From the NCBI RefSeq assembly GCF_007489285.1, contig NZ_VLIY01000003.1, forward strand, positions 186,001 to 250,000: 64,000 nt of DNA. The letters are read 5' to 3'. The notes beneath the pieces were generated by a model. That model saw only the letters and a program-made list of their open reading frames with translations. It had not been told where the DNA came from and did no database searches. The position numbers and the translations under genes were made by a program. Positions 1 to 8,277 of the stretch are shown here, piece after piece; the first letter of the stretch is position 1, and every line of letters starts with the position of its first letter. Source of the stretch: Skermania sp. ID1734. Its GTDB lineage: Bacteria; Actinomycetota; Actinomycetes; Mycobacteriales; Mycobacteriaceae.

Positions 1-339
1 TTGCAGGTGCACGTACCGCCGCACGACGTCGGTCCATTGTTCATCGGTGCCGGTGAAGGTTTCGCCGCCGTCGCTGCTGAGCAGCCAGCCGCGATCGGAA
101 TCTACGGCGATTGGGGCGTGAACGGTGCCGGGTTGCAGGCGGGCGAGTGTCGCGATGAGCGGTCCCTCATGAGCGAACGCGCGGGCGTTGGCCTTGGCCC
201 ACAGGCAACCGGCCGAGGTCGGCAGCCGGATCAGCAGCGACCACGGCCGGCGCCGGGTCTCGTCGGGGTCGCCGACGATGTCTATACCGCGCGCGGCGAG
301 CACGTCGTGTGCCCAGTCGAGCAGCGGTGCAGCCTGCAC
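1..339 (-). CDS. Aminoglycoside phosphotransferase (APH)-family-like protein, N-terminal part, cut by window edge
   Basis: The minus strand is open from a GTG at 339 to the window edge, giving 113 residues with no stop. It begins four bases after the panB stop on the same strand, so it is probably co-transcribed downstream of panB. The visible part reads like the N-lobe of APH-type small-molecule kinases: a stretch WSLLIRLPTSAGCLWAKA (nucleotide-binding strands with the lysine), then FAHEGPLIATLARLQPG and a DRGWLLSSDGG turn. The catalytic loop lies beyond the edge, so activity and substrate cannot be judged. The family call rests on this pattern only. Confidence 0.5.
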   Translation of the reverse strand, partial: MQAAPLLDWAHDVLAARGIDIVGDPDETRRRPWSLLIRLPTSAGCLWAKANARAFAHEGPLIATLARLQPGTVHAPIAVDSDRGWLLSSDGGETFTGTDEQWTDVVRRYVHLQ

Positions 340-343
340 GAGG

Positions 344-1186
344 TCAGAAGCTGTGCTCGGCCGCCGGGAAGGTGCCGGCGGCCACCTCGGCGGCATAGTT
401 GCGCGCCGCGTTGAGCAGTTCGTCGCCGACGTTGCCGAAGCGCTTGACGAACTTGGCCGTCTTGCCGTGCGTGTAACCGGCCATGTCCTGCCAGACGAGC
501 ACCTGGGCGTCGCATTCCGGGCCGGCGCCGATGCCGACAGTCGGGATGGTCAGCTTGCGGGTCACCTGACCGGCCAGTTCGGCGGGCACCATCTCCATGA
601 CCACCGAGAACGCGCCGGCCTCCTGTACGGCGATGGCATCGGCGACCAGTTGCTCGGCGCCGTCACCGCGGCCCTGGACGCGGAAACCGCCGAGGGTGTT
701 GACGCTTTGTGGGGTGAAGCCGATGTGCGCCATCACCGGGATACCGGCGGCGGTGATCTTGGCGATGTGTTCGGCCACCCGCTCGCCGCCCTCGAGCTTG
801 ACGGCGTGCGCCTGGCCCTCCTTCATGAACCGGGTCGCGGTGGCGAGGGCCTGCTCGGGGGAGGACTCGTAGCTGCCGAACGGCAGGTCCGCGACCACCA
901 GCGCATGCGGGGCGCCGCGGACGACGCCACGCACGAGCGGCACGAGTTCCTCGATGGTGACCGGAACGGTCGTGTCGTAGCCGTAGACGACGTTGGCGGC
1001 GGAGTCGCCCACCAGCAGGACCGGGATGCCGGCTTCTTCGAATATCGCGGCGGTGGAGTAGTCGTACGCAGTGAGGACGGTCCAGCGCTGGCCTTCAGCC
1101 TTCATCTGCTGCAGGTGTTGGACGCGGGTCTTGCGCTTGGCCGACCTAGGGGTCGCAGATGCACCGTAAGGGGAATTTTCGGACAT
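344..1186 (-). CDS. panB: 3-methyl-2-oxobutanoate hydroxymethyltransferase (ketopantoate hydroxymethyltransferase)
   Basis: PanB transfers a hydroxymethyl group from methylene-tetrahydrofolate to 2-oxoisovalerate, the first step of pantothenate and CoA synthesis, in the cytosol. The 280-residue product has the expected TIM-barrel features: [25 protein letters not shown] near residues 38-62 (Mg-binding Asp), [14 protein letters not shown], and HIGFTPQSV about two-thirds along. The ATG at 1186 starts MSENSPYGA, the usual mycobacterial-type N-terminus; the frame stays open upstream, but that extension is not PanB-like. In M. tuberculosis panB is divergent from the Hip1 gene. Here the same arrangement is interrupted by a catabolic gene block. 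Confidence 0.95.
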   Translation of the reverse strand: MSENSPYGASATPRSAKRKTRVQHLQQMKAEGQRWTVLTAYDYSTAAIFEEAGIPVLLVGDSAANVVYGYDTTVPVTIEELVPLVRGVVRGAPHALVVADLPFGSYESSPEQALATATRFMKEGQAHAVKLEGGERVAEHIAKITAAGIPVMAHIGFTPQSVNTLGGFRVQGRGDGAEQLVADAIAVQEAGAFSVVMEMVPAELAGQVTRKLTIPTVGIGAGPECDAQVLVWQDMAGYTHGKTAKFVKRFGNVGDELLNAARNYAAEVAAGTFPAAEHSF

Positions 1187-1316
1187 CGTTGTCTCTTCTC
1201 TGTCTGCCTCGAGGCCCATGGCGGGTCCCCGGGTTTGTTTGACAGGGCCAAGTCTGCCACCAGCGCATTCGCCACGTGTAGGGGCTAGGCGAGTGCGGTT
1301 GATCACATCAGCGGCG

Positions 1317-2156
1317 TCAGTCCTTGCTCGGGACCGGGAATTGCGCGCGCATGGCGAGGTCCCAGACGCGGTCCGGGGTGAGTTGGCGTTGCAGGATCCC
1401 CAGCGTGGCACTCGGAGTGACCGTGTAGCGCGCCTTGGGTCGCTTGGCGTCGACCGCTTTGCGGATGACTTTGGCGACGGCATCGGGGCCGCCGCCGGCG
1501 ACCTTGGCAACCACGCTCCGATAAATATCGGCGGTGACCTTTCCGACGCGCGCGTTGAAATCGGCGTAGGGCCCGTCATCGAGGTTGCCGACTGATCCCA
1601 CGGCGGTGTCGGCGAATTCGGTGGTGATCAGGCCCGGTTCGATCAGCACGACCTGGATGCCGAAGCCCTGTACTTCGAACCGCATCGCGTCGCAGATGGC
1701 CTCGACCGCGTACTTGGTGGCGTGGTAGATGCCCCCGCCGGGAAAGGTGAGTTTGCCGCCCATCGAGCCGATGTTGATGATGCGTCCCTGTCCGGCTTTG
1801 CGCATGCCCGGCAGCACGAGTTGGCTCATCCGGATGAGCCCGAAGACGTTGGTTTCGAACTGCTTTCGGATGTTGTCGAGTGGGATCGACTCGACGGCCC
1901 CGGATTGTGAATAGCCGGCGTTGTTCACCAGGACGCCGACGGATCCGTGTTCGGCCTCGACCGCAGCGACTGCCGCGGCCATCGATTCTTCGTCGGTGAC
2001 ATCGAGCGCCAGTGTGCGGCAACCCTTCTCGGCTAGCGACGTCAGTGTTTCCGGGCGCCGGGCGGTCGCGTAGACGGTGTGGCCGTCGGAAGCGAGTTCC
2101 GCCGCGGTGGCCGCTCCGATGCCGCTCGAACAACCTGTGATGAGGACAACAGTCAT
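1317..2156 (-). CDS. Short-chain dehydrogenase/reductase (classical SDR)
   Basis: A 279-residue NAD(P)-dependent oxidoreductase. It has the TGCSSGIG nucleotide-binding motif near residue 8, NNAG near residue 90, a Ser in IINIGSMGG and the YHATK catalytic pair near residue 155, so all the catalytic residues of the classical SDR fold are present. The C-terminus (about residues 190-279) is longer than a minimal SDR and probably shapes the substrate pocket. The ATG at 2156 begins directly with the Rossmann strand (MTVVLITG). It is the last gene of a minus-strand series (decarboxylase, hydrolase, aldehyde dehydrogenase, SDR) that suggests oxidation of a ketone, alcohol or ester. A hairpin lies between it and the aldehyde dehydrogenase gene, so it may be only partly co-transcribed. 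Substrate unknown. Confidence 0.85.
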   Translation of the reverse strand: MTVVLITGCSSGIGAATAAELASDGHTVYATARRPETLTSLAEKGCRTLALDVTDEESMAAAVAAVEAEHGSVGVLVNNAGYSQSGAVESIPLDNIRKQFETNVFGLIRMSQLVLPGMRKAGQGRIINIGSMGGKLTFPGGGIYHATKYAVEAICDAMRFEVQGFGIQVVLIEPGLITTEFADTAVGSVGNLDDGPYADFNARVGKVTADIYRSVVAKVAGGGPDAVAKVIRKAVDAKRPKARYTVTPSATLGILQRQLTPDRVWDLAMRAQFPVPSKD

Positions 2157-2205
2157 GCGAGCAGACTCTACTCGCAAATGTTGACACCGATCACACTTTC
2201 GGGCA

Positions 2206-2264
2206 CCGAGATCATGCCTACGGAGGCGTCTGTCGAGTAGACGTGTCCGTAGCCATGATCTCGG
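2206..2264. repeat. 19-bp inverted repeat with 21-base loop (terminator-like or REP-like palindrome)
   Basis: Left arm CCGAGATCATGCCTACGGA (2206-2224) pairs with the right arm at 2246-2264 with one mismatch. The loop contains a further short GTCT/AGAC stem. It begins five bases past the aldehyde dehydrogenase stop on the minus strand, so it may stop or attenuate transcription before the SDR gene. There is no T-tract, so classic intrinsic termination is not certain. Confidence 0.6.
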
Positions 2265-2269
2265 CGCCG

Positions 2270-3844
2270 CTACTTCACGCCGGGCGTCCGTCGCAAGAGA
2301 CGCAGTGCCCTCGTCACGATTCGCGCGTAACGAGCCGGGTCCAGGCCGGTCGGAGCACCGACCGGAAGCAGCCGCTCCACCGCGATGGTTTGTGACTCGG
2401 TGTATTTGAGGATGCCGTGCTCGCCGTGTCGGCGTCCGATGCCGGAGGCCTTCATCCCGCCCATCGGAGCATCGACCGATCCCCACGCAGCGGCGTAGGC
2501 GTCGTTGACGTTCACCGTGCCGGCCTGCAGGCGGGCGGCGACGCGGCGCCCACGGGCGGGATCCGAGGTCCAGACGCTGAAGTTGAGGCCGTATTCGCTG
2601 TCGTTGGCCTTGGCGATCGCTTCGTCCTCGCTGTCGACGCGGTAGAGCGACACCAGCGGCCCAAAGGTCTCGTCGGCGTACACGGTCATGCCCTCGTGCA
2701 CGTCGGTGAGGATGGTGGGTTCGTAGAAGTAGGGGCCGAGGTCGGGGCGGGGTTTGCCGCCGGCGAGAACGGTGGCGCCTTTGCCGACCGCGTCGTCGAC
2801 ATGGCGGGTCATCGTGTCGAGCTGTTTCTGGCTGATCAGTGATCCCATGTCGGCCGAATAGTCCAGCGCGGCCGAGAGTTTCATCGCCTTCGTCGCCGCG
2901 GCGAAACGCGTGGTGAACTCGTCCCACATCGTTGCCGGGATATACATCCGTTCGATCGAAATACACAGCTGCCCGGTGTTGGAGAAGCAGGCGCGCACCG
3001 CCCCGTCGACGGCTTTGCCGATGTCGGCATCATCGAGGACCAGCAGTGCGTTCTTGCCGCCGAGTTCCATCGAGCAGTCGATGAGCTGCTCGCCGGCCTG
3101 GGCGGCCACGGTGCGTCCGACAGCCGTGGACCCGGTGAACATGAGGAAATCAGACTGTTCGATGATCGCCGAACCCAGTTCGGCGCCGGATCCGGTGACG
3201 ACCTGCACCAGACCGGCTGGCATGCCGGCCTCCTCGAGCAGTCGCACGGCCCACAGGGTGGCGAATGGGGTCTGCTGGTCGGGCTTGGTGAGCACGGCAT
3301 TGCCGGCCACGATTGCCGGAAGCGCGTCGCTGATCCCGAGAGTGAGCGGATAGTTCCACGGCGAGATGACCCCGACCAGGCCCTTGGGATGGTGCAGTTC
3401 CGACACCTGGGTCAAGGCGAGCTGGGCCCCTTGGCGGCGTTTGGGTTTGAGGTAGTCGGCGGCGGTGTGCGCGTAGTAGCGCGAGACCAGGGCAACGTCC
3501 ATGATCTCCTCGAACGCGTGCCGGCGGGCTTTGCCGTTCTCGCGCTGAATCAGGTCGAGAACCTCGTCCTGGCGCTCGAGGACCAGATCGTGGAACCGCA
3601 GCAGCATCGCGGCGCGTTCGGTGACCGGCCGGGCGGCCCACGCCGGCTGAACAGCCCGGGCTCGCGTGGCAGCCGTCGCGACATCCTCGGGTGTGCAGCG
3701 GGGCGTGTCCCCGAGACGGGTGCCGGTCATCGCGTCGAGCACCTCGATGCGCGAATCGGGGTTGGCGGCCACGACGCGAGCGGTCAACTCGTGCAGGTCG
3801 ACCGTGCCGACCGTGTCGCGGGCGCGCCCATGCAGTGCGGTCAT
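2270..3844 (-). CDS. Aldehyde dehydrogenase family protein (succinate-semialdehyde-dehydrogenase-like)
   Basis: This 524-residue protein belongs to the NAD(P)-dependent aldehyde dehydrogenases, which oxidise aldehydes to acids. Visible signatures are the PWNYPLTL nucleotide-binding turn, FTGSTAVGR, MELGGKN with the general-base Glu, and NTGQLCIS carrying the nucleophilic Cys. It also has ETFGPLVSLYRV and the C-terminal NVNDAYAAAWGSVDAPMGG segment. Its ATG overlaps the stop of the upstream alpha/beta hydrolase gene by four bases, so the two are translationally coupled. Such pairs often act on esters or lactones whose alcohol product is oxidised further. The exact substrate cannot be read from the sequence. 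Confidence 0.88.
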   Translation of the reverse strand: MTALHGRARDTVGTVDLHELTARVVAANPDSRIEVLDAMTGTRLGDTPRCTPEDVATAATRARAVQPAWAARPVTERAAMLLRFHDLVLERQDEVLDLIQRENGKARRHAFEEIMDVALVSRYYAHTAADYLKPKRRQGAQLALTQVSELHHPKGLVGVISPWNYPLTLGISDALPAIVAGNAVLTKPDQQTPFATLWAVRLLEEAGMPAGLVQVVTGSGAELGSAIIEQSDFLMFTGSTAVGRTVAAQAGEQLIDCSMELGGKNALLVLDDADIGKAVDGAVRACFSNTGQLCISIERMYIPATMWDEFTTRFAAATKAMKLSAALDYSADMGSLISQKQLDTMTRHVDDAVGKGATVLAGGKPRPDLGPYFYEPTILTDVHEGMTVYADETFGPLVSLYRVDSEDEAIAKANDSEYGLNFSVWTSDPARGRRVAARLQAGTVNVNDAYAAAWGSVDAPMGGMKASGIGRRHGEHGILKYTESQTIAVERLLPVGAPTGLDPARYARIVTRALRLLRRTPGVK

Positions 3845-4812
3845 GATTGGTTTGTCCCTTCGTGCAGGGCGTCGCGCAGGGTGTCCTGGGCGAGTTTGAT
3901 GGCGGTCTGCGCGGCGTGGGTGTGCGCGAGCGCGTGCAGCATGACGAAGTCGTGGATGATCCCGCCGAACCGCACCTGGGTGACCGGAACACCGGCCGCC
4001 CGGAGCTTGGCCGCATAGGCCTCGCCCTCGTCACGCAGCACGTCGGCTTCGCCGGTGATGATCAGCGCGGGCGGCAGACCGGCGAGCTGTTCGGTCGAGG
4101 CGCGCAGCGGACTGGCGTAGATTTCCTCGCGTTGGGCGTCGTTCTCGGTGTACTGGTCCCAAAACCATTGCATCCCTTCGCGAGCCAGGAAGTAGTGCTC
4201 GGCGAATTGGTGGTAGGAATCGGTGTCGAAGTTGGCGTCGGTGACGGGATAGAACAGCACCTGTTGTCTGATGTGGACGTCGCCGCGCTCCTTCGCCATC
4301 AGGGTCAGTACGGCGGTCATGTTTCCGCCCACCGAGTCTCCGGCCGCCGCGAACCGCGACGCGTCCAGCCCCTTCTCGGCGCCGTGGGCGAACACCCACT
4401 GCGCGGCGGCGTAGTTCTGTTCGATCGCGGTCGGGTACTTCGCTTCCGGTGCGCGGTCGTATTCCGGGAACACGACGGCGGCGTTCGCGCCGACGGCGAG
4501 TTCGCGCACGAGTCGGTCATGGGTGTGGGCGTTGCCGAACACCCAGCCGGCTCCGTGGATGAAGAACACGACCGGCAGCGTCCCGGTTGCGCCGGCGGGT
4601 TTGACGATGCGGACCTTCACAGTGCCGGTGGGGCCGCCTTCGACGGTGATCCATTCCTCGTCGATGTCGGGTTTGTCGATCTCGCTGGATTGGACCTCAT
4701 CGACGGTCTTGCGGCCCTCCTCGGGCGGCAACTGGAACAGGAACGGCGGGGTGTCGGTGTCCTTGGCGAACTGTGCCGCCGCGGGCTCGAGCACCGGTTG
4801 GACGTCGGTCAT
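3841..4812 (-). CDS. Alpha/beta hydrolase, hormone-sensitive-lipase (LipH/LipR-type) family
   Basis: This 323-residue esterase-like protein has the HSL-family oxyanion motif in the form HGAGW (near residue 91) and the nucleophile elbow GDSVGG (near residue 160). An Asp in ITGEADVLRDEGE and a His in GGIIHDF complete a catalytic triad. About 80 residues before the fold form a lid. It would hydrolyse short-chain esters. The gene lies 40 bases downstream of the decarboxylase-family gene and overlaps the aldehyde dehydrogenase start by four bases, so it belongs to the same transcript. No signal peptide is visible. Confidence 0.88.
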   Translation of the reverse strand: MTDVQPVLEPAAAQFAKDTDTPPFLFQLPPEEGRKTVDEVQSSEIDKPDIDEEWITVEGGPTGTVKVRIVKPAGATGTLPVVFFIHGAGWVFGNAHTHDRLVRELAVGANAAVVFPEYDRAPEAKYPTAIEQNYAAAQWVFAHGAEKGLDASRFAAAGDSVGGNMTAVLTLMAKERGDVHIRQQVLFYPVTDANFDTDSYHQFAEHYFLAREGMQWFWDQYTENDAQREEIYASPLRASTEQLAGLPPALIITGEADVLRDEGEAYAAKLRAAGVPVTQVRFGGIIHDFVMLHALAHTHAAQTAIKLAQDTLRDALHEGTNQS

Positions 4813-4852
4813 CGCGAATCTCCTTCTGTGTTGCTAGCTGCGGACCGTGTTC

Positions 4853-5764
4853 CTAGCTGCGGACCGAGGTCGGGACCGGCATGTGCAGGGCGAGTTGGGC
4901 TTCGGTGTTGACGTCGAGCTGAATCGTCTTGATCGGTTTGAGCGAGCGCAGGTCGTCGGAGACGCGGCCCTGCCCTAGCTGCAGGTCGAGATTGCGCGGT
5001 AACAACGCAGTTCCAGTCGACAGCGCATTGATCTGACTGGTCGTCGAGTGCCAGGCACCGTCGATCGTCGTGTACGAGGTCATCGTCGACACCCGCTGGC
5101 CGCTCGGGTGCTTCTTTTGACCGGGGGTGGGCACCGACAACGAGATGTCGGTTCCGCCGGCATCGTTGGCCACCCGCGCAGTGGTGCGGTTGGCATCGAT
5201 CTCGACGTCGATGTCGGTGACCCACTTCGGGAAACCGTAGCCGTCGTGGCCACGCACCTGGGCGATTTCGGTGTTGACCGGTAGGGACAACACGTAGGAG
5301 TGGATGTGCTCGTTCTTCAGCCCGGCGAGCACGTCGACGAATCCCAATCCGCCATGCCGTGCCGGTTCGACGGCGATCCCGATGCCCACTTCGGTGTAGA
5401 AGTCGATGTCACACACGTCGTAGCGGAAGAACATCGCCGAAATCACGCCGACGCCCGGCGCGACCTGCAGGGGCGCCAATTCTTTGGGCAGGCGCGCACG
5501 GATCGCGCTGGTACGGGCGAGCATGACCAGCCGGGCGGTCGAGATGCGGTAATAGAAATTCGGCGTAAGCGTGGGCCCGATCCGGGAGTCGACCTTGGTC
5601 TTGGGCAGCCGCCGGAAGAAGTCCACGCCCGGGACCCGCGGATCGCGGGCGACGACGTCGAGCGGGGTCTGCATCTGATACTGGTCGTAGAGGCCACCTT
5701 TCGGCACGGCGACCTTGCGCGCACCCAACTCGTACTCGACCGTCTCCTGCTGAATCGTTGTCAT
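4853..5764 (-). CDS. Acetoacetate decarboxylase-family protein
   Basis: This 303-residue protein resembles the acetoacetate decarboxylase fold. The segment RGHDGYGFPKWVTDIDVEI carries a Lys in the GFPK position that corresponds to the Schiff-base lysine of the family. Upstream are FYYRISTARLVMLARTS and a PGVGVISAMFFRYDVCDIDFYTEVGIGI stretch typical of the family's beta cone. The ATG at 5764 was chosen because it starts MTTIQQETVEYELG. It sits 48 bases downstream of a well-formed promoter and is the first gene of the minus-strand run towards the SDR. The run is divergent from a TetR gene, its likely repressor. Whether the protein decarboxylates acetoacetate or a larger beta-keto acid is not known. 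Confidence 0.75.
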   Translation of the reverse strand: MTTIQQETVEYELGARKVAVPKGGLYDQYQMQTPLDVVARDPRVPGVDFFRRLPKTKVDSRIGPTLTPNFYYRISTARLVMLARTSAIRARLPKELAPLQVAPGVGVISAMFFRYDVCDIDFYTEVGIGIAVEPARHGGLGFVDVLAGLKNEHIHSYVLSLPVNTEIAQVRGHDGYGFPKWVTDIDVEIDANRTTARVANDAGGTDISLSVPTPGQKKHPSGQRVSTMTSYTTIDGAWHSTTSQINALSTGTALLPRNLDLQLGQGRVSDDLRSLKPIKTIQLDVNTEAQLALHMPVPTSVRS

Positions 5765-5809
5765 CGGCGATGCTCCTCGCTCAATCCGCACACTTCCTAT
5801 GTGTACGCT

Positions 5810-5848
5810 GCTTACATAGAGCGTAGCCATAGATGTAAGCACAGTCAA
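5810..5848 (-). promoter_or_regulatory. Promoter of the decarboxylase operon with inverted-repeat operator
   Basis: On the minus strand TTGACT (5848-5843) and TACGCT (5825-5820) are 17 bases apart, a good SigA-type promoter. The spacer carries GCTTACAT (plus strand ATGTAAGC, 5833-5840) and a mirror copy lies at 5810-5817 near the expected transcription start. The two arms form an inverted repeat with a 15-base centre. The same box lies at the same place in the DJ-1 promoter, so it is probably the site of the neighbouring TetR protein. Confidence 0.65.
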
Positions 5849-5856
5849 CACCGAGA

Positions 5857-5894
5857 TTGCGTGCATGTCACTGTCTGGCGTAAAGTAAGCAGCG
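5857..5894 (+). promoter_or_regulatory. Probable promoter of the TetR gene with a third operator-like box
   Basis: TTGCGT (5857-5862) and TAAAGT (5881-5886) are 18 bases apart in front of the TetR gene. The -10 overlaps AAGTAAGCAGCG (5883-5894), which matches ATGTAAGCAGCG on the minus strand at 5817-5806 in 11 of 12 positions. This fits autoregulation. The -35 is weak, so the promoter call is tentative. Confidence 0.4.
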
Positions 5895-5918
5895 CAAACA
5901 CTTGTTAGGTTGAGGTCC

Positions 5919-6488
5919 ATGTCGTCGAAAACCACGTATCACCACGGCGATCTCCCGACCGCACTGGTGCGCGCCGCCGTCGAACTCCTCGAGGAGGGTG
6001 GGGCCGGAGCGCTGTCGCTTCGGGCCGCGGCGCGGCGTGCGGGCGTATCGACCGCCGCGCCGTACCGGCACTTCCCCGACCGCAGCGCGCTGTTGTCGGC
6101 GGTCGCCGCGGTGGGGTACCGGGAGCTTGCTGCCGCGCTGATGGCGGCGAGTCCGGATCCGGCGACCCCCGACGATCTGGCCGATATCGCGATCGCCTAC
6201 GTCCGCTTTGCACTGGACAAACCGGGACTGTTTCGGGCGATGTTCACCGAGCAATGCGACAAAGACAACCCCGATCGAGTGGCGGCGGTTGCCGCCATCC
6301 ACGACTACCTGCAAGGAATCGTGAAGAAGGCGGTGCCGACGTCGGATCCCGACTCGATGGCCACGGCGCTGTGGAGCATGGTGCACGGACTGGCCTTCCT
6401 GCACCTCGACGGCAAGTTGGACACGTCGTCGGACCAGGAGGTCGCCGACCGGATCCGGGCGGTCACCGCGGCGGCGCTGGCTCGATAG
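5919..6488 (+). CDS. TetR-family transcriptional regulator
   Basis: A 189-residue regulator with a canonical N-terminal TetR helix-turn-helix: HHGDLPTALVRAAVELLEEG, then LSLRAAARRAGVSTAAPYRHFPDRSALL (about residues 8-60). The C-terminal domain (residues 75-185) has the character of the TetR_C_33/WHG group and would bind an unknown ligand. An in-frame TTG lies nine bases upstream, but the ATG at 5919 gives the usual MSSKTTYHHGD start. It is divergent from the decarboxylase operon and directly upstream of the DJ-1 gene. The shared GCTTACAT boxes in all three promoter regions make it the likely local repressor of both units and of itself. Confidence 0.9.
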   Translation: MSSKTTYHHGDLPTALVRAAVELLEEGGAGALSLRAAARRAGVSTAAPYRHFPDRSALLSAVAAVGYRELAAALMAASPDPATPDDLADIAIAYVRFALDKPGLFRAMFTEQCDKDNPDRVAAVAAIHDYLQGIVKKAVPTSDPDSMATALWSMVHGLAFLHLDGKLDTSSDQEVADRIRAVTAAALAR

Positions 6489-6503
6489 CGAACCAACCTG
6501 GTG

Positions 6504-6532
6504 TTGACAGCGCTTACATTCGCCTCTACGCT
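6504..6532 (+). promoter_or_regulatory. Promoter of the DJ-1/PfpI gene with TetR operator box in the spacer
   Basis: TTGACA (6504-6509) and TACGCT (6527-6532) are separated by exactly 17 bases, with GCTTACAT at 6512-6519. The -10, the spacing and the position of the box are the same as in the decarboxylase promoter on the opposite strand. Expected start of transcription is near 6539, 27 bases before the ATG. Confidence 0.7.
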
Positions 6533-6565
6533 TGGGCATCTACTTCACGAGTGAGGACGCCTCCG

Positions 6566-7249
6566 ATGGCCAAGCGCATCCTGCATGTAGTAACCAACGT
6601 TTCCCATTACGACGACCCCGCCGAGCCCACCGGACTGTGGCTGTCGGAACTGACCCACGCCTATCACGTCTTCGAGAAGCAGGGTTATGAGCAGCGCATC
6701 GTGAGCCCGAAGGGTGGCCTGTGTCCGCTCGAGCCACGGTCGCTGAAGTTCCCCAACTACGACAAGACGGCCAAGGCGTGGCGCGCCGACGATGCGCGCA
6801 TGGCGCTGCTGGAGAACACGGCCGCGCCCGAAGACATCGATGCCGCGGACTTCGACGCCATCTACTTCACCGGCGGCCACGCCGTGATGTGGGATTTCCC
6901 GGATAGTGAAGGGCTGCAGTCGATCACGCGGGAAATCTTCGAGCGCGGGGGCATCGTCTCCTCGGTGTGCCACGGCTACTGCGGCCTGCTCAACACCAAG
7001 CTCTCCGACGGCTCGCTGCTCGTCGCCGGTCGCAAGGTCACCGGGTTCGCCTGGAAAGAGGAAGAACTCGCCAAGGTCGACAAGCTGGTGCCCTATAACG
7101 CCGAGGAAGAGATGAAAAAGCGCGGGGCACACTACGAAAAAGGACTGCTGCCCTTCACGCCGCACGTGGTCGTCGACGGCCGCCTCGTGACGGGGCAGAA
7201 CCCGCAGTCGGCCAAAGCGACCGCGAAAAAGGTTGTCTCGCTGCTCTAG
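6566..7249 (+). CDS. DJ-1/PfpI-family protein, Hsp31-like (possible glyoxalase III or protein deglycase)
   Basis: This 227-residue class-I-glutamine-amidotransferase-fold protein is closest in pattern to yeast Hsp31-type glyoxalases. It has the acidic residue in GLWLSELTHAYHVF (near residue 28), the TGGHAVMWDFP turn, and the nucleophile elbow SVCHGYCGLL with Cys and His adjacent. Proteins of this type convert methylglyoxal or other dicarbonyls, or protect proteins from glycation. The ATG at 6566 begins MAKRILHVVTN, the first beta strand. Its promoter shares -10, spacing and operator box with the decarboxylase operon, linking it to reactive carbonyl intermediates of that pathway (inference). 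The 3' end overlaps the convergent adenylate cyclase gene by four bases. Confidence 0.85.
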   Translation: MAKRILHVVTNVSHYDDPAEPTGLWLSELTHAYHVFEKQGYEQRIVSPKGGLCPLEPRSLKFPNYDKTAKAWRADDARMALLENTAAPEDIDAADFDAIYFTGGHAVMWDFPDSEGLQSITREIFERGGIVSSVCHGYCGLLNTKLSDGSLLVAGRKVTGFAWKEEELAKVDKLVPYNAEEEMKKRGAHYEKGLLPFTPHVVVDGRLVTGQNPQSAKATAKKVVSLL

Positions 7250-8247
7250 TTCCGCACCAGCCGCCACGACGGCAGCTGGTCGTAGCCGCGAACGTCTTGT
7301 GGCGGCTGGGCCTCGAAGTGAAAACGCGGGTCGGCTGTGACTGCCGTAGCGGTGGCTTCGTCGACCCGCACTTCGCCCGGTCTGCCGACCGACGTGAGTC
7401 GACTGGCGATGTTCACGGTCGGACCGAAGACATCGCCGAGTCGTCGCAGGATCGGGCCGGTGGCCACCCCGGCGCGGATCGGTGGTTGTGTCGCCGGCCA
7501 GGATTCGAGTAGCTCAGCCGCAATCTCGACACCGGCGACCGGCTCAGCGACGGTGTAAAGCACGGCGTCGCCGATGAGTTTCACCACGCGCCCGCCGTGG
7601 GCGCCCACGGCATCGGTCGCGACGGATTCGAAAAGCTCGAGCAGGTCCGCCAGCTCGGCCTGCCCGGTGCGCCGCGAGAGCGCGGTGAATCCGGAGATGT
7701 CGGCGAAACCGACGGTCGCGCCCTGATCGGCGTCCAGATGCTTGCCTAGCTGCATGGCTTTTCGGGCGACGAACGCTGCGAGTTGGCGCCGCCACACGTA
7801 GGTGTGCAGCTCCTCGATGAACGGTAGGAGTTCGCTACCGAGCGTTTCGACCGCCGCGGTGAAACCGCCGGGCTGCCGCAATGCGAGGGCATACATCGCC
7901 TCGCCCTCGCTCTCGGCGAGCTGGGCGAAGATCTGCCCCGCCAGCCGCGACAACGACACCGTCTCCTCGAAGGTGGCGATGCCCGACTCGATCGCCTGCT
8001 GAATGCGTTGGGCGGCAACGAGATCGTAGTCCGTCAAGGAGATCTCGTTGTCGTAGCCTTCCTCGTCGACACTGGCGAAACCCATCGATTGCCACAGCCG
8101 CCGGCCGGCTTCCCGGTGGAGGTTCGCCCGCTGCGCCAGGTCGAGCGGGGTCAGCGTGCGAGGACCGCCAAGCAGGAGAGCCTCGACCGATTCGGCAAAC
8201 GCCTGTGGATCGACCCGCTCGTTTTTCGAATCGCTCACGTTCAGCAT
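7246..8247 (-). CDS. Class III adenylate cyclase with N-terminal regulatory domain (Rv2212-like)
   Basis: This 333-residue soluble cyclase makes cAMP from ATP. Residues 1-165 form an all-helical regulatory part of the kind seen in Rv2212. The cyclase homology domain follows, with the first metal Asp in VGFADISGF, the Lys and second metal Asp in KLIGDAVLY, the adenine-specifying Asp in GDVFGP, and the transition-state pair in VNIASRL. All key residues for adenylate specificity are therefore present. There is no membrane segment. The gene is convergent with the DJ-1 gene and divergent from the Hip1-like protease gene. Confidence 0.88.
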   Translation of the reverse strand: MLNVSDSKNERVDPQAFAESVEALLLGGPRTLTPLDLAQRANLHREAGRRLWQSMGFASVDEEGYDNEISLTDYDLVAAQRIQQAIESGIATFEETVSLSRLAGQIFAQLAESEGEAMYALALRQPGGFTAAVETLGSELLPFIEELHTYVWRRQLAAFVARKAMQLGKHLDADQGATVGFADISGFTALSRRTGQAELADLLELFESVATDAVGAHGGRVVKLIGDAVLYTVAEPVAGVEIAAELLESWPATQPPIRAGVATGPILRRLGDVFGPTVNIASRLTSVGRPGEVRVDEATATAVTADPRFHFEAQPPQDVRGYDQLPSWRLVRN

Positions 8248-8277
8248 TCTCTTGGGATGTCATGGCAGCATCGTGGA

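Noticed and set aside
1317-2966. Extended reading frame that would join the SDR to about 270 extra N-terminal residues
   Set aside because: The extra part is antisense-like, Arg-rich and crosses the aldehyde dehydrogenase gene in another frame; the ATG at 2156 gives a complete SDR.
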